Source: Chloranthus sessilifolius (taxonomy: Eukaryota; Streptophyta; Magnoliopsida; Chloranthales; Chloranthaceae). Taken from it: a stretch of DNA of 64,000 nucleotides. A model generated the notes under the pieces. It did not search any database. It was given only the letters and a program-made list of their open reading frames with translations, and was not told the DNA's origin. Numbering within the stretch: the first letter of the stretch is position 1; every line of letters begins with the position of its first letter. The translations under genes were made by a program, and so were the position numbers. This document shows, piece after piece, positions 1 through 11,958 of the stretch. The DNA lies in the NCBI GenBank assembly GCA_021018995.1, contig CM037596.1, forward strand, positions 14,459,501-14,523,500, given 5' to 3'.

Positions 1-1356
1 TCTCTTTACTTCTTCATCCCCTGGGGATGTCTTATTAGAATTACTCTTATGGATGTCACACGCACACACACTTTTCACAATTCTTAAGCAATTAAATAAT
101 TGAATTGAAATCTATATCACTACATACATGCTCTTGTAAAATAAGGTACATGTTCAAGGTGTTCCCTACCTCAAGTCTTTGTTTGCTCAACGCATCAAGG
201 TCCCACGTGGCTCCTTGTGCATTAGTTCACACGTACCACCTATGGTACCACATAACAGGTGAAACACATCACTAAGAATGCAATAAAGAAGGTCCAAGAC
301 TCTCCAAGAATCTTAAAGTCAAACCCAAAAGTCAACATAATTTATCTTAGTCGATTAATCGAATTCCAAAACCGATTAATCGATTTCCAAAATCGATTAA
401 TCGAAAGTCAATATCGATTAATCGATTCTCAAATCGATTAATCGAGATTTTCATTCGATTAATCGAATCCTAATTCGATTAATCGAAATTCTCTGTTTCG
501 CAAAGTCGATTCTCAATTCGAGTAGTCGAGTTCCTAAAATCGATTAATCGATCCCAAATCGATTAATCGAAATCGATTAATCGAATCCCATTTCGATTAG
601 TCGATTTTCCTCAAGCCATTTCCTCCAACCACAGGGTCCCAGAGTTCGATCGATTAATCGATACCCAAATCGATTAATCGAAATCCAAAATCGATTAATC
701 AATTCCAATTCGATTAATCAAATCGAATCCTCGACTTTTCAACTTCCTGGCCAATTTTGATTAATTGAAACCCAATTTCGATTAGTCGAAATTGTCAGAT
801 TCAGCCCTTTTCGAGCTGTTCTTCCCCATCTTTTTCCACACTTTTTCCTCTATTTTTCTAAACCATTATTCTATGATTTAAACCATTTTCAACTACAATT
901 TAGACTCTACGATCTATGCATTTTATTCACAAAAATTTACCTTGAATCAATCGCAAGTTGATTTCAATCCGATCAGTTGAAAGGCTAGGGTTTTCGACTT
1001 TGGCTCTAAGATCCAACCGTGTTGAATCCGGCTTTTATCGCTTGAATCCCCCTCCAAATCAGTTGCAATAACTCCTCTCTTTACTTCCTCTCTCTCTCTC
1101 TCAACCACCAAAAACACACATTTAGGGTTATTAAACCCTTTTATCCCTTTCCTCACGTGTGTGTTGAGCACATACACCGCGATAGGTGTATGCGACTTCA
1201 CATTTACAACACACACCACATAGACATTCAATTTATCACATCTCATCCGTTCATCACACCTCATGCTAACTATTGGACTTCCATTTGGTCAAACCTATGA
1301 CCGATCGGGCACGGATCCCGAGGTCAAAGTTTAGCGTGGTTTTTCGGGCAATTACA
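1..1356 (-). mobile_element. 3' LTR of the gypsy element (partial at the window edge)
   Basis: On the minus strand the LTR begins TGTAATTGCCCG at 1356, directly after a polypurine tract. It aligns with 13066-14409 of the 5' LTR and, inverted, with the solo LTR from 8770. Only about 1.36 kb of an expected ~2.45 kb lies in the window. It contains an array of TCGATTAATCGA palindromes at 351-800. Confidence 0.85.
351..800. repeat. Phased palindrome array TCGATTAATCGA in the 3' LTR
   Basis: About 17 exact or near copies of the 12-bp palindrome TCGATTAATCGA. Starts counted from the sequence are 351, 372, 393, 414, 434, 455 and 475, then 540, 559, 573 and 593. Most steps are 20 or 21 bp. The spacers vary while the palindromes are conserved, which argues against plain tandem duplication. 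Confidence 0.93.
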
Positions 1357-1372
1357 TCCTCCCCACCTTGAA
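1357..1372 (-). promoter_or_regulatory. Polypurine tract next to the 3' LTR
   Basis: The minus strand reads TTCAAGGTGGGGAGGA and then the LTR start TGTAATTG. This is the usual plus-strand primer for LTR-element reverse transcription and it fixes both orientation and LTR boundary. Confidence 0.8.
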
Positions 1373-1719
1373 AATTTTTGTCCTCGAAAATAACCCAAGG
1401 TATGGCTGTCGGGGTCTCTCTCCCCTCACATTTTCGGTGAGGTGGTCTAATTGATTCAGACGTATTTAGGTATTCACACATACAAGCACGGAAGTAAAAT
1501 TTAACAAAATTGAACAATTGACACAAAAAGTTTGATTTGTATTAAAGATTGAATTTTTACAAGGCCAGTTAAGTTGGCGTACAAAACAATTTACAGGTAT
1601 ACAATCATAACTCAAAAATAAATACAAGACTCAAACAGGCTGGTCGGGTGCTACAGGAGCGGGTGGGTCTCTGAGCCGACTGGGCGTGTGGTGGTGTGTC
1701 TTTGGTGAGTGTGGCGTGG

Positions 1720-3136
1720 TCAGGGCGTCTCGGTCGGCGGAGCGGAGGTAGATGTGGAAGGAGCCGCGTCTGCAGTGGTGGGATGGAAGACGGGTCCTCG
1801 GTGGAAGGCGGTGCGTCCGGCTGTCCACTCCTCCTCCTGGGCGAGGTAGCGGCGGTAGTCGGTAGGATAGATGTGGCGGAGGGTGTGAAAGAGTAGGAAG
1901 TCCATCCTCCGGTTCATCCTCTCGTTGTTGGCCTCCATACGGGCCAACACCTCCTCGATGGTCGGCCCAGATGATGCGGCGCGCCGGCGGTAAGATGAGG
2001 TGGGTGTCGCGGGCGCGGAGTGGGCAGGTGGTGTCGGAGGGAACCCTCTCCACGGATGGCTCGGCGGGAATAGGGTGTGCCCCACCCACGGGTGGGTCCT
2101 GCTGAGGTGGTGGGGGTGGTGGCTGTGCTACTGCTGCTGCTGGGGCTACCGGAGCGGGACCCGGAGCCGGTAGGGTCCGCTTTAGTAAATTGTAGCTACG
2201 GGTCCATGAAGACTTCAGTCTTCACGCGATCCGTAGCCCTCACCTCGTGAGGCGAGATGTCAGGAGGGCTCTGGCGGAGTAGCACTCCAACATGCTCGAG
2301 ATGAGCCGAGCATCTTCTCCTTGGGCCGCATGTTGCCCTTCATCAGTTTTCCCTTGATGTACTTCATCCCTTCTAGGATGACCATAGTAGCATCAAACCA
2401 TCGGCCACAGAAGGCCGCATAAAGTGCATGTTGCACTTTGTCCACGCGCTCTGTGTCGTGGCGCATCGGGTATAAGTTACACTTGATTATTGAATCAAGC
2501 ATCCACATGTAGTGGGGAAGGTCAACCCTCTTGATGGAGGAGCCCGACCCCTTCTTGCCATTTGTCATGCGGGTCATGACCTCCTCAAATCGAGGGTCCT
2601 CCTCGAAGGGTGGGAATAGGGTGGTCTCTGGGGTGAAATCGAGGTAACACTCGAGTACCTCGTGTATGTGACGACGAGTGATCGTGTACAGACGACCCTC
2701 GATCTTGGTCAAAATGCAATCATCGGTAGGGCCATCCGTTAGCCCTTGGTAAAACAGTCTAACCAATCTAGGGTAGTAAGAACCCCGGATTGGTTTGAGA
2801 AGGTTGCCGAGACCGGCGTTGGTGAGGTAATTTCGAGCCCATTGGGTCTCGCCCGGCAAATCGGGATTTGTGAATAGGGTAGGGTCGATAATATATTCGA
2901 CCTCAAAGGTCTTTGCCGCCCACCATTCATTTGGTTGCTCGACATTGGTGGGTGGTGGTGGCATGGGGGTGGACTCGCGGGAAGACTCGCGCGCTCGCCG
3001 TACCCGAGGTGGTCTCCGATCACGGTGATGGAGTCCTCACCGGCGATGGGGTAGGTGGTGGTGGCGCGGCGTTCTTACGCCTAACCGGGAGTTTAGAAGT
3101 CGCCTTCTTTGAAGATAATCGGGTTTTGGGCGGCAT
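1720..3136 (-). pseudogene. Accessory ORF between pol and the 3' LTR (plant-transposon-protein-like)
   Basis: This is a broken ORF on the same strand as pol, starting MPPKTRLSSKK near 3136. The longest open part (2260-2964) has an N-terminal block ending LVRLFYQGLTDG, then ILTKIEGRLYTITRRHIHEVL, then DLPHYMWMLDSIIKCNLYP with a following YAAFCGRWFDATMVILEG. The C-terminal part (1720-2085) holds a polar helix EEVLARMEANNERMNRRMDF, which looks coiled-coil, and a Pro/Thr-rich end. The block order resembles the 'putative plant transposon protein' family (PF20167) and Athila ORF1-type proteins. It shows no reverse-transcriptase or integrase motif. Its function is unknown. The family assignment is from remembered patterns and unsearched. 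Confidence 0.6.
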
Positions 3137-3359
3137 TCTTAGAAAACTAGGGTTTTTCTAATTCAAATTTGAAGGGAAAAGCAAAATTTTAGGGTTTACC
3201 GTGGTTTTGGACGCGATTGCGGAAGAGAATCGACGGCAAATCCCAACCCTAGAGCGTCGGATGGTCGGAGAAGAAAGAGGAATGTGAAACGCCCAAAATC
3301 TCCCAAGCCAAATGATTTCGAATGGGGAATAAAATCCCCAATTTTATATATATAGCCCG

Positions 3360-4130
3360 CGGCTCGATTAATCAAAATTCTGTTTCGATTAATCGAAATT
3401 CAAAACTAGGTTAAGCCGCGCAAAATCGATTAATCGATCTCCCAAATCGATCAATCGAAAATTAAATTCGATTAATCGAAATCGTATCCGTTTAACATTT
3501 CAAGTTTTTGAGCTCACTGGCGCGAGCCAGTAGATTAATCGAAATCCATTTCGATTAATCGAAATTCCAAAATCGATTAATCGAATTTCACTTCGATTAA
3601 TCGAAATCGTGTAGTAACTTCTAAATTTTCAGAAATCTTTAAGTTATTCGATTAATCGAATTTATTTCGATTAATCGAAATTTCAAAATCGATTAATCGA
3701 AATTCACTTCGATTAATCGAAATCGTCTATCTGACTTCAATTTCTTCGAGGTCCCTTTAGTAAATCGATTAATCGAGATCCAGTTCGATTAATCGAAATC
3801 CAAAATCGATTAATCAACACTGCTTCGGTTAATCGAAATTTCATAATTGACTCCCAATTCTTCTAACATTCTCAGTTTGTTCAATTAATCGAACTTGCCG
3901 TTCGATTAATCGAATTCTAATTCGATTAATCGAAATTCTCAAAATCGATTAGTCGGTCCCAAATCGATTAATCGAGATTCTAACTCGATCAATCGAAATT
4001 TGTCTTCTATGTATATTCTAACTCTCCTTTCAATTTCCAGTCACTGGTACATGCCAGTCGACTAATCGAACAAAATCGATTAATCGAAATTCCAAATCGA
4101 TTAATCGATTTGAAATTCGATTAATCAGTT
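3360..4130. repeat. Phased TCGATTAATCGA array with ~117-bp higher-order repeat
   Basis: 27 exact or near palindromes start at 3364, 3385, 3426, 3447, 3468, 3530, 3551, 3573, 3593, 3648, 3667, 3689, 3709, 3765, 3785, 3806, 3825, 3881, 3902, 3922, 3945, 3964, 3985, 4058, 4076, 4097 and 4117. Steps within a group are 18-23 bp, mostly 20-22. Groups of four recur every 117-118 bp (3530, 3648, 3765), separated by ~55 bp of different sequence. It fills the non-coding spacer between pol and the accessory ORF. Confidence 0.95.
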
Positions 4131-4336
4131 TTGCCCAATTTTTGCAGATTTTCAATTTCTTTGGTTCTTCGATTATTTTTGGTAGTTTATGACATCAAGT
4201 GGTTCTTCCATAGAGTTGTATATACTTGATCATGTACATATAATTATGTTCCTCAAATCAGATTGGATCAAATTTTCCATTGAATTACAAGTATAGTGGA
4301 GATTTCACAAACATGTTTGTGGTTTACATTAAGTTC

Positions 4337-5743
4337 TCACGTCATTGGAAACAAGGCTGGATATTGTTCTTTCACATCGGCCTCTCGTTCCCAAGTAGCC
4401 TCTTCTTTTGGATGATTGTTCCACCGAACAAGCACTAAGGGAATCACTTTAGTGCGCAGTACTTGTTCCTTTCGATCCAAGATTTCCACTGATTCCTCTA
4501 TCATGCTCATGTCCTCACACATCTCTATAGGTTGCTTTCCTAATACATGAGACGGATCATTCACGTATTTCCTGAGCATCGATATGTGGAAAACATTATG
4601 TACTCGATCAAACAGCGGTGGTAAACCAATGCGATATGCAACTTCACCTACGCGTCCCAAAATTTCGAATGGTCCAACATAACGTGGACTTAATTTCCCT
4701 CTCTTGCCAAATCTCATTACACCTTTCATAGGTGACACCTTCACAAACACATGCTCGCCCACTTTATAGTCAACACTAGTCCGCTTCATATCGGCGTAAC
4801 TTTTCTGTCTACTCTGTGCTGTCTTCAACCTTTCTCTGATAATTCGGACAACGGTGGCATTGTCTTCAAGTAGTTTCGGTCCTAATACAAATTTCTCACC
4901 TGTTTCCTCCCAATTGAGAGGTGACTTGCATCGTCGTCCATACAGAGCTTCATACGGTGCCATGCCAATGCTCGTTTGAAAACTGTTATTGTATGCGAAC
5001 TCGAGCATCGGTAGATACTCATCCCAGTATCCTTGCATATCAAGCATGCAAGCTCTGAGCATGTCTTCTATTACTTGGTTCACTCGCTCTGTCTGCCCAT
5101 CAGTTTGGGGATGGAAAGTTGAACTAAAGTCTAGTCGTGTTCCCATTCCTTCTTGAAATTTCTTCTAAAACTTAGACGTATATAGTGGATCACGATCTGA
5201 AACTATGCTGCTTGGAATCCCATGTAATCTTACAATCTCCTTCATGTATAAGTCTGCCAGTCTTCCTGCCGTATACGTAGTATTGTACGGCAAAAAGTGC
5301 GTTGATTTGGTCAATCGGTCTACGATGACCCAAATGGCATTGTGTCTCTTGGCAGTACGGGGTAATCCAACAATGAAGTCCATTGAGATCGATTCCCACT
5401 TCCATTCTGGGATCGGTAAAGGTTGCAATAGTCCAGCAGGATGTCTATGATCAACCTTCACTTGTTGACAAGTCAAACACCGTGACACGTACTCGGCCAC
5501 GTCTTGCTTCAGTCCTCTCCACCAGTAGTTCTTTTTCAAATCTTGGTACATTTTGGTGCTACCAGGGTGGATAGCATAATTTGACTTATGGGCTTCATCA
5601 AGAATCGTTCGTCTTAGATCGGCATTGTCCGGAATGCATAGACGGCCTTTAAACAACAACGAACCATCTTCTTTTACTGAGAAGTCCGACCTAATGCCTT
5701 CACTCATGTCTTGATGAATCTTTGTTAATGCCGGATCTTTCAT
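4337..5743 (-). pseudogene. gypsy integrase with chromodomain-like tail
   Basis: In minus-strand order there is a zinc-binding region (IHPGSTKMYQDL, then CLTCQQVK), the catalytic core (SMDFIVGLPRTAKRHNAIWV, FHPQTDGQTERVNQVIEDML) and a GPY/F-type module (RYVGPFEILGRVGEVAYRIG, VFHISMLRKYV). The end, VLVRWNNHP then ATWERE, resembles a chromodomain, which in chromoviruses targets insertion to marked chromatin. It is part of the gypsy polyprotein and fossil. Confidence 0.88.
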
Positions 5744-5768
5744 CGTAGATCGTGGATATGCTCAAATA

Positions 5769-7779
5769 TCACGCTTCTTGATATATTGGCCAAAAGGATC
5801 CAGTGTCCTTTGACTCAATGTTCGCATCATAGAATGCCAGGTCTTCCAATAATTTCCATCGGTGCATACCCAAAATCAAAGAAGCTAACCGAGCTGAACC
5901 TTTCCGACTCAATGCATCGGCTACTACATTACTTGGATGGTATTGTATGGAGCAATCATAATCCTTGAGGAATTCCATCCACATGCGCTGTCTCATGTTG
6001 AACTCTTTCTGTGTAAACAGATATTGGAGGCTCTTATGATCGGTGAAAATTTCAAAAGTCTCACCATACAAGTAATGTCTCCAAATCTTGATAAAAATGA
6101 TTCTTTGCCAGTTCCAAGTCATGAGTCGGGTAATTTTTCTCGTGTTCTTTCAGTTGTCTTGATCCGTAAGCTATCACCTTCTTGTGTTGGTTGAGTACAC
6201 ATCCAAGGCCATTGTATGACGCGTCGCTGTACACGGCGTATCCTCCACTGCCCGAAGGAATCGCTAAAACTGGAGCCGTAGTGAGTCTCGTTTTGAGTTT
6301 TTGAAAACTCTTCTCGCATGCCTCACTCCACTCAAACCTTGAATCTTTTCGTGTCAGCTTTGTGAGAGGTCCCGATATCTTTGAAAACCCCTCAACGAAA
6401 CGTCGATAATAGCCTGCTAAGCCCAGAAAACTTCGGACATCGGTCACTGTCTTTGGTTGCTCCCATTTAACTACTGCTTCTATCTTTGCTGGATCCACAG
6501 TGACACCATGCTTTGAGACAACATGTCCCAAAAAGCTAACCTCTTCCAACCAAAACTCACACTTGCTGAGTTTGGCGTACAATTGGTGTTCACGTAGCGT
6601 CTGTAGAGCAATCCTCAAATGTTCTTCGTGTTCCGTCTTGGATTTGGAGTATATCAGTATATCATCAACAAACACTACGACACAGGAGTCCAAGTGTGGT
6701 TTAAACACTCGGTTCATCAGATCCATAAACGACGCCGGAGCATTCGTCAATCCAAACGGCATCACAAGGAATTCATAGTGTCCATACCGTGTCCGGAAAG
6801 CTGTCTTCTGAATGTCTTCAGCCTTGACTCGCAACTGATGATACCCAGATCTCAGGTCGATCTTGGAAAAATACCTTGCTCCTTGCAGTTGGTCGAATAG
6901 ATCGTCAATTCTAGGCAAAGGGTAGCGGTTCTTCACAGTGAGTTTGTTCAATTGTTGATAGTCAATGCATAGCCTCATTGACCCATCTTTCTTCTTGACA
7001 AACAAGACCGGTGCTCCCCATGGAGACACGCTCGGTCTAACAAACCCCTTGTCCATAAGTTCTTGTAGTTGTTCCTTCAACTCCTTTAACTCAGCAGGAG
7101 CCATTCTATAAGGCGCTTTCGAAATAGGCTCCGTTCCTGGTGCTAAGTCAATGGCGCATTCCACTTCTCTCTCTGGAGGTAGTCCAGGCAATTCCTCTGG
7201 AAACACGTCGGCGAAGTCTCGCACAACTGCTATCTCAGAAATGACGTTCTTTTCTTCCTTGTCCTCCTTTAAGAAAGCTAAGTATCCACTGCAACCCTTT
7301 CTGATCATCTTCTCGGCCCTTACTGCTGAGATCAGTGGCACAGATGGCGACCTCACTCCTTGAAACCGAAATGATCTTCTTGTGTTGGGTCTGAAAATGA
7401 CTACCTTGTTCTTGCAATCGACGGTTGCACAATGCTGCGCCAACCAGTCCATGCCAAGGATCACATCAAACCCTTGCATGTCTAACAGTATCAACTTTGC
7501 TTCTAGTTCATGCACCTCTAAGTCTCGAACCGCTACAATGATAGATTTGCAAGCTAACTCCGTGTCTACTAACTCTCCAGTCGGAATAAACACAGATAGG
7601 ACGAAATCCAATGTCTCTGGAACAATCTTCATCTTCTTGGCGAAACGTGGAGTGACGAATGAGTGGGTAGACCCTGGGTCTATCAACACTCGAGCGTCAT
7701 ATCCACCGAAGCATCCTTTTTCATATATATTTAGAGTACCTATAGTATACATACATACATACAATATTTTACACATCAA
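5769..7779 (-). pseudogene. gypsy protease, reverse transcriptase and RNase H
   Basis: On the minus strand are an aspartic protease ([12 protein letters not shown]) and a reverse transcriptase with [38 protein letters not shown] and the active-site block FVDDILIYS. RNase H follows ([32 protein letters not shown]). The protease-RT-RNase H-integrase order is diagnostic of Ty3/gypsy. It is a largely open but broken fossil, with no product expected. Confidence 0.92.
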
Positions 7780-7892
7780 TTTACACTCTTAATTCACATA
7801 CAGCTTTTGTATATAAAATATATCTATACAATTCCTAATGCATGCTCCCTCTCTATTTAAAATTTTAATGAAAAGAAAAATTTTCTTTAATT

Positions 7893-8769
7893 TTAACGAG
7901 TCTCACCTTGGATGACGTCATGCACGTTCCCTGCTTCCTGAGCAATGACTGCATAGGCTCTCCCCTGAACGATCGGTTTCCTTGCTTGAATTGGTCGTGG
8001 TGCTGCAACTGAAACCGTCTTTCTCTTATCCGTCTCGGGGCAATCCTTGATCAAGTGGCCCACCTTGCCACATCGGAAACAACCCCTAGTTCCCAATCTA
8101 CAATCCACCGTCCTATGAGGCTTGCCACACTTTGCGCAAGTCTCCTGAGTCTTGGAAGAAAGCAATCTGAGAACCACGTGATAGTGGCGCGATGAACATG
8201 GCAGGGCTCTCATAGCGAAAAGGTCTTCCCGACGCAAGTAACGGAAACCTCTGTTGGTGTTGTTGTTGCACCGGTCTTCCGAAACTCCCTTGGAACTGTG
8301 GTCTCTGATTTTGGGCTACGAACCTCGGCTTTTTGTTCACCGGTTCGTAGGCCCCCGTCCTTCGTTGTTCATTTCCTCCTCTCTGCTGCTCCCTCTGTCT
8401 ATATCTATTTGTATTTTCCTCTTCGACCACCAGTGCTTTACTCATGACCTCTTCATAGGTCCTCAGTTGAAATGGAGCTATGCCTCCCCTAACTTCAGGC
8501 TTCAAACCTTGCTGAAACCTCTTGGATTTCATCACTTCGGTAGCGACGTAATCCGAAGCAAAATGGGCAAGTCGTAGAAACTCCACCCCATACTCTCTCA
8601 CTGTCATCCTCCCTTGCACTAACTGTAGAAATTGTATCTCTAATTGGTTCCTCACCACTTCTGGAAAATATTGTTTGTTGAACTCCTCAACAAACTCCTC
8701 CCAAGTCCAAGGCAACTCTGGGGTCTCCTGAGCCCGAGTCCGTATTACGGACTTCCACCAAGGCCCAGC
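7893..8769 (-). pseudogene. gypsy gag, C-terminal part with zinc knuckles
   Basis: The retrotransposon gag domain reads PELPWTWEEFVEEFNKQYFP, then VREYGVEFLRLAHFASDYV, with a Q/R-rich stretch and two CCHC-like knuckles (CAKCGKPHRTVDC and CFRCGKVGHLIKDCP). The gene is interrupted at 8769 by the solo LTR and its N-terminal part resumes at 11337. Confidence 0.85.
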
Positions 8770-11336
8770 TGTAATAACCCGAAAAAGCACGTCAAACGAG
8801 GACTTCGGGATCCGTGCCCGATTGGTCCTAGGTTTGACCATGAGATAGTTTATTGATAAACTTATGGTGAGATGAGCGAATGTGATGTGTGAACCAATGC
8901 AGAAGAGTGGAGAGATAGAGGAGTGTGTAGAGTGGCATACACTGATGAGTGTGTGTGTGCTCCACACCGAGAAAAGAGATAAGATAAGAAGGGTTGAAAA
9001 CCCTAACTTTCATGTTTTGGTGGTTGAGAGAAGTAAAGAAGAGAGAGAAAGAGAGAGGAGTAAGAGAGGAGTTATTGTGGGTGATTGGAAGAAGGATTCA
9101 AGCATTAAAGAGGCCGGAATTGACGCAAGGAATCCGTTAGAAACCAAAGCTGGAACCCTTGCCTTCCAACCCTAGATTTGAAATCAACTTGAGAGCTATT
9201 CAAGGTAAAAATTTTGTAAATAAGATGCATAGATTATAGGGGTTAAGTTGCAGTAAAATGTGGGTTAAATCATAGGATAATGGCTTAGAAAAATAGAAGA
9301 AAAAGTATGGAAAAAGATTGGGAAGAACAGCTCGAAAGGGGCTGAATCTGACAATTTCGATTAATCGAAATTGGGTTTCGATTAATCGAAATTGGCCAGG
9401 AAGTTGAAGAGTCAGAGGACCCCGATTTCGATTAATCGAATTTGGATTTCGATTAATCGACTTTGGATTTCGATTAATCGATTTGGGAATCGATTAATCG
9501 ACTGAGAACCTCCAGTGGACCCCAGGGGTTAAAGGAAATGACTTGAGGAAAAATCGACTAATCGAAATGGGATTTCGATTAATCGATTTAGTTTTCGATG
9601 TCGATTTGGAATCGATTAATCAACTATGAAACTCATTTATTGCGAGGGTCTACCTGCGAAAAGAAGGATTTGATTAATCGAAATTGGATTGATTTAATCG
9701 AATGAAATTATTTATTGAGATGAATTTGCTTCGAAAAGAAGAATTTGATTAATCGAAATTGGATTCGATGTCGAATGAAAACTTCATTATTGAGCGAGAA
9801 TGGACTTTGCGAAAAGGAGAATTTCGATTAATCGAAATTGTTTCGATTAATCGATATTTACTTTCGATTAATCGATTTTAGAAATCGATTAATCGAATCA
9901 GATTCGATTAATCGATTGTGGAATTCGATTAATCGACTGTAGTAAACTATGTTGACTTCTGGTTTGACTTTAAGATTCTTGGGGGATCTTATGCCTTCTT
10001 TATTTCATCCTTTGCGATGTGTTTTACCTGTTATGTGGTACCATAGGTGATGCGTGTGGACTAGTGCACAGGAGTCACGTGGGACCTTGATGCATTGATC
10101 AAGTGAAGACTTGAGGTAGGGGAACACCACGAACATGTACTTTATTTTTCAAGAGCATGTATGTAGTGATATCGATTCAATTCAAATGTTTTACTACTCA
10201 ATGATTATGAAAGGTATGCGTGTGTGACATTCATAAGAGAACTTAAATGAACCATCCCGAGGATGATGAAGTGAAGAAAGTAAAGGCATCGGTGTGATGC
10301 AGTGAATGGATACATCCGAGGATGTATCCATGATTGAATCATGTGATGAGGCCTAAGCGATATAAGATAGCACAATTACGGTGAATAACTATATGTAAAC
10401 CGATATTTTTTGTTATTTGAGGTTTGATAGGTTACTTACCAAGGCGTGGCGGGATAACCACGGCGAGCGGCGGGATATTGGCCGTCTGGCTAATCCGTGA
10501 GCGATCGCGGAGGCTTATCGTCTGAGTAAGCACACCAGGGTGTTGATGAGATGTGAAACCCGCCACCAATCCCGGGGAAAGGGCTTGGGTACTATTAGTA
10601 TTCGAGAATACATTTAAAGCTATCTATATAGATGACGATGAAGGGTATCTCGTCGGGGCTCGATGCTATATTGCTCAGGGATTATTTAAGTTGAAGTTTA
10701 AGTTTTGCTTTAGGCCTTCTCAGCATCATTCTTGATTAACTAAAAGACATGAGTAATCTACCAGTAATTGAAGTGTTTTTAACTGTTTTTCATTAATAAA
10801 TGCATAGACATCATGCATGCATATCATAGAATACATGTGAGTTATATTTTATATATTGTGTTACATTTCCTATTGAGCTAGGATGTAGCTCACCCTATAG
10901 AACCATCGTCGCGGGTCCACTACTAGCATTTGCCAAGGCTTGAGGACGGCCGGTGAGTCGGACCTTGCGGCGGGAGTTAGAGCCACCTCCGGAGGACTTC
11001 TTCTAGAGGACTCTGGCATGCGACTTTGAGGAGTTTTAGTTGGAGATTATGCGGCTTGGTATGTCAAGCGGTTTTGATTAAACCTTGTGTATATGGATAT
11101 CGAGTATTCTTTTGGGAACCATCCATGATGATGGTATCATCGATGGTTCGGATCGGTTCTCCCCTTCATGCGAGAGGCATGAGGTGAAGCTATCTTTGAA
11201 GTATTTCTATGTAGATTTAATTTCCGCAAGTTGTTCTTATTCATTTTATGCTTGATATACGGTGTTAATGCATAATTGAGGCAGTCAAGATGATCGTCTT
11301 GATAGCGGGTTTGAGTGTCGAAATCCGAGGCATCAT
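8770..11336 (+). mobile_element. Solo LTR of the same gypsy family, inserted in gag
   Basis: It starts TGTAATAACCCGAAAAAGCAC at 8770, the same family start as the host element but on the plus strand. Its 3' part (11090-11336) matches the far end of the 5' LTR in inverted orientation. Gag reading resumes directly after it on the minus strand. There are no internal genes, so it is a solo LTR left by LTR-LTR recombination. The right boundary is set by homology to within a few bases and the target duplication is too degraded to confirm. It looks more diverged than the two LTRs of the host element. Confidence 0.8.
9355..9950. repeat. Phased TCGATTAATCGA array in the solo LTR
   Basis: About 20 exact or near palindromes, for example starts 9428, 9449, 9470 and 9490 (steps 21, 21, 20). 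The middle part (9600-9800) is more eroded. It is the inverted counterpart of the arrays in the other two LTRs. Confidence 0.9.
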
Positions 11337-11868
11337 ACCGACCTCCCATCTAACATAACATATGCCCATCTCACACTCTCACCTTCCGTGCAAGTTAGCA
11401 CGCTAAAGACTTTCTCCATCTCCATCAGCCAGTTTTCAGCGGCCATTGTGTCTGCCTGCCCAGAAAATGAAGGAGGTCTCATCCTCCTAAACTACTGTAA
11501 AAGATGAGGGGAGCACGAACCAGCAGAGTCCCTACAGTGGTGTAGGTGGCTGCTTTGTTCTCTTGGCATGAGCGCAAAGGATGCGACTTCTTTGTGCCAT
11601 GGGTGCCATAGTCTCCATAGTGTGCATCATCCTTTGTCGCTCTTCTCTGTCCTCTTGTCTTTCTCTCAATCTTTCTTGTTCTCTTAGATCTTGATCCTGA
11701 TGATCTCGATCCTCTTCATCATGTTGTCTACTACTCTCACTACAGGGCCTCAGTACCTCCTAAAGGCACTCTATTTGTAGGAGAGATGTAATCATCTCCA
11801 CTACGTAGACTCCTCTGTTGGCCTCCCCTTGGTCGGCCTCTTCCTCTAGATGACATTTGCGGCTGCAT
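11337..11868 (-). pseudogene. gypsy gag, N-terminal part
   Basis: Translating the minus strand from 11868 gives a basic start (MQPQMSSRGRGRPRGG) and, near the solo-LTR junction, the gag-like string WLMEMEKVFSVLTCTEGE followed by WAYVML. That directly precedes the AGPWWKSV part found across the solo LTR. It is a fossil, contiguous with the C-terminal part at 7893-8769 before the insertion. Confidence 0.72.
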
Positions 11869-11944
11869 TTGAAACTAAAGTTTCGTTAGCAGAAGCCCCT
11901 ATGTTCTGACGAAAGAACCCTTGTCAGAATTGCTAAAAGAAAAT

Positions 11945-11956
11945 GCTTTGATACCA
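11945..11956 (-). promoter_or_regulatory. Primer-binding site (initiator tRNA-Met type)
   Basis: The minus strand reads TGGTATCAAAGC two bases inside the LTR end (...TGTCACA). It differs by one base from the complement of the plant initiator tRNA-Met 3' end (TGGTATCAGAGC). Confidence 0.8.
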
Positions 11957-11958
11957 AC

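Noticed and set aside
351-800. CRISPR-like array of short regular repeats
   Set aside because: The repeats are 12-bp palindromes with ~9-bp spacers, in a plant LTR and repeated in three LTR copies. There are no cas genes.
1696-2085. Plus- and minus-strand open frames in GC-rich DNA
   Set aside because: The plus frame is the antisense of the accessory ORF's proline/threonine-rich end; only the minus frame with the polar helix fits.
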